From assembly GCA_011390535.1 (NCBI GenBank), contig JAABSF010000138.1, positions 1 through 5,642 of the forward strand: a DNA stretch of 5,642 nt, read 5' to 3'. The notes beneath the pieces were generated by a model, which searched no databases, was not told where the DNA came from, and worked only from the letters and a program-made list of their open reading frames with translations. Position numbers and translations under genes: made by a program. Below, piece after piece: positions 5,088-5,642 of the stretch (within the stretch, counting starts at the first letter, position 1; the number at the start of each line of letters is the position of its first letter). This stretch comes from Deltaproteobacteria bacterium (GTDB lineage Bacteria > Myxococcota_A > Polyangia > HGW-17 > SLPX01).

Positions 5088-5642
5088 TTCGTCTTCACTT
5101 TTGGGGTACTCGGGGGTCTATTGTATCACCCGGCGATAACACAATCCGCTATGGAGGAAACACCTCTTGTGTGCAGGTCATTGGTTACGATAGCCGAGAG
5201 CCGGGTGGATCACTTGCACATAAAAACCCTCACATTGTCATAGACGGCGGCACAGGGATAACGATGCTGCAGCCCACTTTATTGAAGGGACCATGGGGGC
5301 GGGGAAAAGGTGAACTGCATATACTTTTGAGCCACTATCACTGGGATCATCTCATCGGTTTGCCTTTCTTTGCGCCCATGTTTTTCAAAGGTAATAGGGT
5401 GGTCTTTTACGGTGCGGATGTGTCCAGCTTAAAGGCCAGTATAGAGAGGTTGTTTACATCGGTATATTCTCCCATCAAAGGGACAAAGAACCTCTCGGCG
5501 GATATAGAGTATAAAGAGGTCGGGCCCGGCCCTACGGCCATATCCGGCTTTAGTGTTCGTACTCACATGACGAATCATCCTGCTCAGACGTTGGCTTACA
5601 GGCTTGAATACGGAGGAGCCGATATAGTTTATGCAACCGACC
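5084..5642 (+). CDS. MBL-fold metallo-hydrolase (PhnP/COG1235-like), second of a tandem pair, runs off right edge
   Basis: The open frame gives 186 residues up to the window edge, and the C-terminal part is missing. It starts MIRLHFWGTRGSI, then YGGNTSC at 23-29, VIDGGTGI at 52-59, the zinc motif HYHWDH at 84-89, GLPFFAP at 92-98, NHP with H165 and ATD with D186 as the last visible codon. Every metal ligand expected so far is present. It is a paralogue of the preceding protein: the blocks KGE-H-L-H-HWDH, G-PFF-P and GNR-VF align. It differs by an insertion of about 15 residues at 34-50. The start is set by GGAGG seven bases upstream and by the ATGA overlap. The remaining ligand His and the substrate pocket lie beyond the window. 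The substrate is unknown. Confidence 0.88.
   Translation, partial: MIRLHFWGTRGSIVSPGDNTIRYGGNTSCVQVIGYDSREPGGSLAHKNPHIVIDGGTGITMLQPTLLKGPWGRGKGELHILLSHYHWDHLIGLPFFAPMFFKGNRVVFYGADVSSLKASIERLFTSVYSPIKGTKNLSADIEYKEVGPGPTAISGFSVRTHMTNHPAQTLAYRLEYGGADIVYATD

Noticed and set aside
4859..5098. Minus-strand Ser/Arg-rich ORF opposite the end of the first MBL gene
   Set aside because: It is an artefact of the alternating GC and GA-rich low-complexity DNA on the coding strand.

Overview
The window carries five clear protein-coding genes, two of them cut by the window edges, plus one doubtful small gene. There is no sign of rRNA, tRNA, CRISPR, insertion sequence or phage. Base composition is balanced, Shine-Dalgarno sites are recognisable, and the gene families suggest a Gram-negative bacterium. 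The GT39-like enzyme, with its DE...Y...A and later W-EHPP signatures and a membrane-anchored partner, resembles arrangements I associate with Myxococcota, Bradymonadota and other former Deltaproteobacteria. That assignment is an inference, not a measured placement.

Minus strand, read from right to left: a ribosomal protein L11 methyltransferase-like gene (prmA type, about 3714 to 2635), a family 2 glycosyltransferase of the polyprenyl-phosphate-mannose synthase type with two C-terminal membrane helices (2476 to 1580), a membrane-anchored protein of unknown function (1482 to 520), and the N-terminal part of a family 39/ArnT-like membrane glycosyltransferase (516 to beyond the left edge). The last two are almost contiguous (3 bases apart) and look translationally coupled. 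The gaps in front of the other two are 158 and 97 bases, with no convincing terminator, so one transcript is possible but not shown.

Plus strand: two tandem, paralogous metallo-beta-lactamase-fold hydrolases (4092 to 5087, and 5084 to beyond the right edge) sharing a 4-base ATGA stop/start overlap. They are divergent from the prmA-like gene. The 377-base divergent region holds the control signals for both directions and a possible 77-codon minus-strand ORF with a weak TTG start.

Working model: the GT2 enzyme makes a polyprenyl-phosphate sugar on the cytoplasmic face. The GT39-like enzyme transfers that sugar on the periplasmic face to an unknown acceptor (lipid A, protein or glycan), and the anchored protein between them may assist. 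The MBL pair is probably a separate two-gene unit of hydrolases with unknown substrates, perhaps a phosphodiester. The most interesting unexplained items are the anchored partner protein, the paired divergent MBL hydrolases, and the start region of the prmA-like gene, where a 7-base tandem repeat sits between two candidate starts.
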